From NCBI GenBank assembly GCA_945867285.1, contig CAMBHX010000080.1, positions 1 through 7,533 on the forward strand: a stretch of DNA of 7,533 bases, read 5' to 3'. A program made the translations under genes and the position numbers. Of the stretch, positions 6,948 through 7,533 are shown one piece after another. The notes under the pieces are model-generated. The model ran no database searches. It was not told where the DNA came from and saw nothing but the letters and a program-made list of their open reading frames with translations. The DNA is from Sulfuricurvum sp. IAE1. Its GTDB lineage: Bacteria > Campylobacterota > Campylobacteria > Campylobacterales > Sulfurimonadaceae. Every line of letters begins with the position of its first letter. The first letter of the stretch is position 1.

Positions 6948-6974
6948 ACTAAACCTTGAATTTTCTTTTTAAGG

Positions 6975-7004
6975 ATAGATTATAAGTGTTTATAGATTAT
7001 AAGT
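6975..7004. repeat. Tandem 13-bp direct repeat (two copies, 17-bp period)
   Basis: The 13-mer ATAGATTATAAGT occurs at 6975-6987 and again, identically, at 6992-7004, with a GTTT spacer. On the minus strand each copy carries TATAATCTAT, so the repeat duplicates a -10-like element upstream of aroQ. The 17-bp period is not a whole number of helical turns. It could be two staggered promoters, a pair of binding sites for a regulator, or a small local duplication. Confidence 0.85.
6979..6984 (-). promoter_or_regulatory. Putative sigma-70 -10 box for aroQ and the operon (proximal copy)
   Basis: A perfect minus-strand TATAAT sits about 31 bases before the aroQ ATG. Transcription would begin near 6970-6973, leaving a short leader that still contains the AAGG ribosome site at 6954-6957. 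The hexamer 17 bp upstream (GTTACT, 7002-7007) is a poor -35. An identical TATAAT at 6996-7001 is the alternative, about 17 bases farther out. Confidence 0.55.
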
Positions 7005-7024
7005 AACTAAAACCACAAACACGA

Positions 7025-7030
7025 TATACT
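7025..7030 (+). promoter_or_regulatory. Putative -10 box for the deaminase gene
   Basis: TATACT matches the sigma-70 -10 consensus at five of six positions. Transcription would start near 7037, about 24 bases before the GTG. No convincing -35 is visible. An overlapping CGATAT (7022-7027) also resembles the sigma-28 -10 core of Campylobacter. The site is inferred from sequence alone. Confidence 0.35.
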
Positions 7031-7060
7031 TGCCAATAAAATACATCCATTGGAATTTAA

Positions 7061-7533
7061 GTGACTATTCTTCTCGTATCCGCTATCTTTACCCCTAATA
7101 AAATCTATTATGACTACGGTATTGTTTTTAACAAAATTATACTCAAAATTGCCCCTAACAGTGAGCTATTAGCCGAATATGGGGATCAATGCCAAGAACT
7201 AGGAGAGGGGTCGATTCTCATGAGCGGTCTCATTAACTCCCATGTCCATCTCGAATTTAGTGCCAACCGTTCCACACTGAAATACGGTGGGTTTATGCCA
7301 TGGCTTTTTAGTGTTATGCAACATCGTGACGACCTCATCTATGGATGTGAAGAAGAGTGTATGCAAAACGCTATAAACTCTATGCTCAAGAGCGGAACGA
7401 CTGCTTTTGGTGCGGTGAGTTCGTATGGTTTTGATTTGGATGTCTGTGCAGCTGCCCCTCAAAAAGTAGTCTACTTCAATGAGCTAATAGGTTCTGATCC
7501 CCTTATGGCAGATGCACTGTATGGGAATTTTCA
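7061..7533 (+). CDS. Aminofutalosine deaminase-type amidohydrolase, N-terminal part
   Basis: The reading frame is open from a GTG at 7061 to the right edge, giving 157 complete codons of what is normally a protein of roughly 400 residues. A TAA lies directly before the GTG (7058-7060), so no earlier start is possible. A weak GGAA sits six bases upstream. After a short beta-rich lead, residues 53-66 read LMSGLINSHVHLEF, the first metal-binding HxH motif (His61, His63) of the amidohydrolase superfamily. YGGFMPWL follows at about 73-80, a segment I associate with the Helicobacter/Campylobacter enzymes. In those bacteria this family deaminates aminodeoxyfutalosine to futalosine in menaquinone synthesis (HP0267-like), and Cj0067 sits at the same place beside aroQ. 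The specific substrate is inferred from family and neighbourhood. A generic chlorohydrolase-type deaminase is the alternative. The catalytic C-terminal half lies outside the window. Confidence 0.85.
   Translation, partial: MTILLVSAIFTPNKIYYDYGIVFNKIILKIAPNSELLAEYGDQCQELGEGSILMSGLINSHVHLEFSANRSTLKYGGFMPWLFSVMQHRDDLIYGCEEECMQNAINSMLKSGTTAFGAVSSYGFDLDVCAAAPQKVVYFNELIGSDPLMADALYGNF

Larger units (their letters stand above)
6948..7060. promoter_or_regulatory. Divergent intergenic region between aroQ and the deaminase gene
   Basis: This 113-bp, very AT-rich gap separates genes transcribed outward in both directions, so it must hold promoters for each. Toward aroQ there are two perfect TATAAT boxes (minus strand, 6979-6984 and 6996-7001), both inside a duplicated 13-mer. 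No good TTGACA lies at 17 bp, but Campylobacterota sigma-70 promoters rely little on a -35 box. Toward the deaminase the best -10 candidate is TATACT at 7025-7030. No hairpin terminator or riboswitch-like structure is apparent. Confidence 0.7.

Noticed and set aside
7000..7027. A sigma-28-like promoter toward the deaminase gene (TAAGTAAC, about 12 bases, then CACGATAT)
   Set aside because: The -35 half matches poorly and the spacer is off by about one base. A flagellar sigma for a menaquinone gene is unlikely, and the overlapping TATACT explains the site more simply.
7020..7045. Possible sigma-54 site on the minus strand around TTGGCAAG
   Set aside because: The GG is present, but the required GC at the proper distance is missing (GT is found instead), so it does not fit the -24/-12 pattern.
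7199..7462. Minus-strand open frame of 87 codons inside the deaminase gene
   Set aside because: The plus-strand frame carries clear amidohydrolase motifs. The minus frame has no recognisable features and is its shadow.
1..7533. A defence, mobile or otherwise undescribed system
   Set aside because: All genes fit known flagellar, shikimate, folate, menaquinone, LOG or tRNA-modification families in a conserved order. There are no transposases, CRISPR repeats, attachment sites or broken genes.

Overview
The window comes from a member of the Campylobacterota (epsilonproteobacteria). It carries the order aroQ-folK-flhF-flhG-small membrane protein-fliA-fliM-fliY on one strand, with a futalosine-pathway deaminase gene diverging from aroQ. 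I recall the same order in Campylobacter jejuni (Cj0066c to Cj0059c, with Cj0067 diverging). The base composition is moderately AT-rich, and the proteins resemble free-living genera such as Sulfurimonas, Sulfuricurvum or Sulfurospirillum. I cannot fix the genus from sequence alone.

Layout, read along the minus strand from right to left: aroQ (type II dehydroquinase), folK (HPPK, folate synthesis), flhF (SRP-like GTPase), flhG (MinD-like ATPase), a 107-residue two-helix membrane protein of unknown function, fliA (sigma-28), fliM and fliY (flagellar switch), a LOG-family nucleotide phosphoribohydrolase-like gene, and the first 26 bases of a gene that looks like mnmA (tRNA 2-thiouridylase). The only plus-strand gene starts at 7061, runs off the right edge, and encodes the N-terminal part of an aminofutalosine-deaminase-type amidohydrolase for menaquinone synthesis. 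The 113-bp divergent region at 6948-7060 must hold promoters for both directions. It contains a tandem 13-bp repeat that presents two TATAAT boxes toward aroQ.

The ten minus-strand genes are packed like one operon. Most junctions overlap by 1 to 4 bases (ATGA or TAATG) or are separated by 2-3 bases. folK and flhF overlap by about 20 bases, and the only real gap is 49 bases between flhG and the membrane-protein gene. I see no terminator inside the array. The central block is a regulatory and switch module. FlhF and FlhG set flagellar position and number, FliA transcribes late flagellar genes, and FliM/FliY form the C-ring that receives CheY-P. The flanking genes supply aromatic precursors, folate, nucleotide salvage and tRNA modification.

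I did not find an undescribed system here. The region is a conserved flagellar and housekeeping cluster with intact genes, and no mobile elements, RNA genes or CRISPR. The points worth a second look are modest: the conserved unknown membrane protein, the duplicated -10 region, the degenerate CheC-like motif in FliY, a CxC pair in FliA, the folK N-terminal extension and its overlap with flhF, and the coupling of the LOG gene to mnmA.
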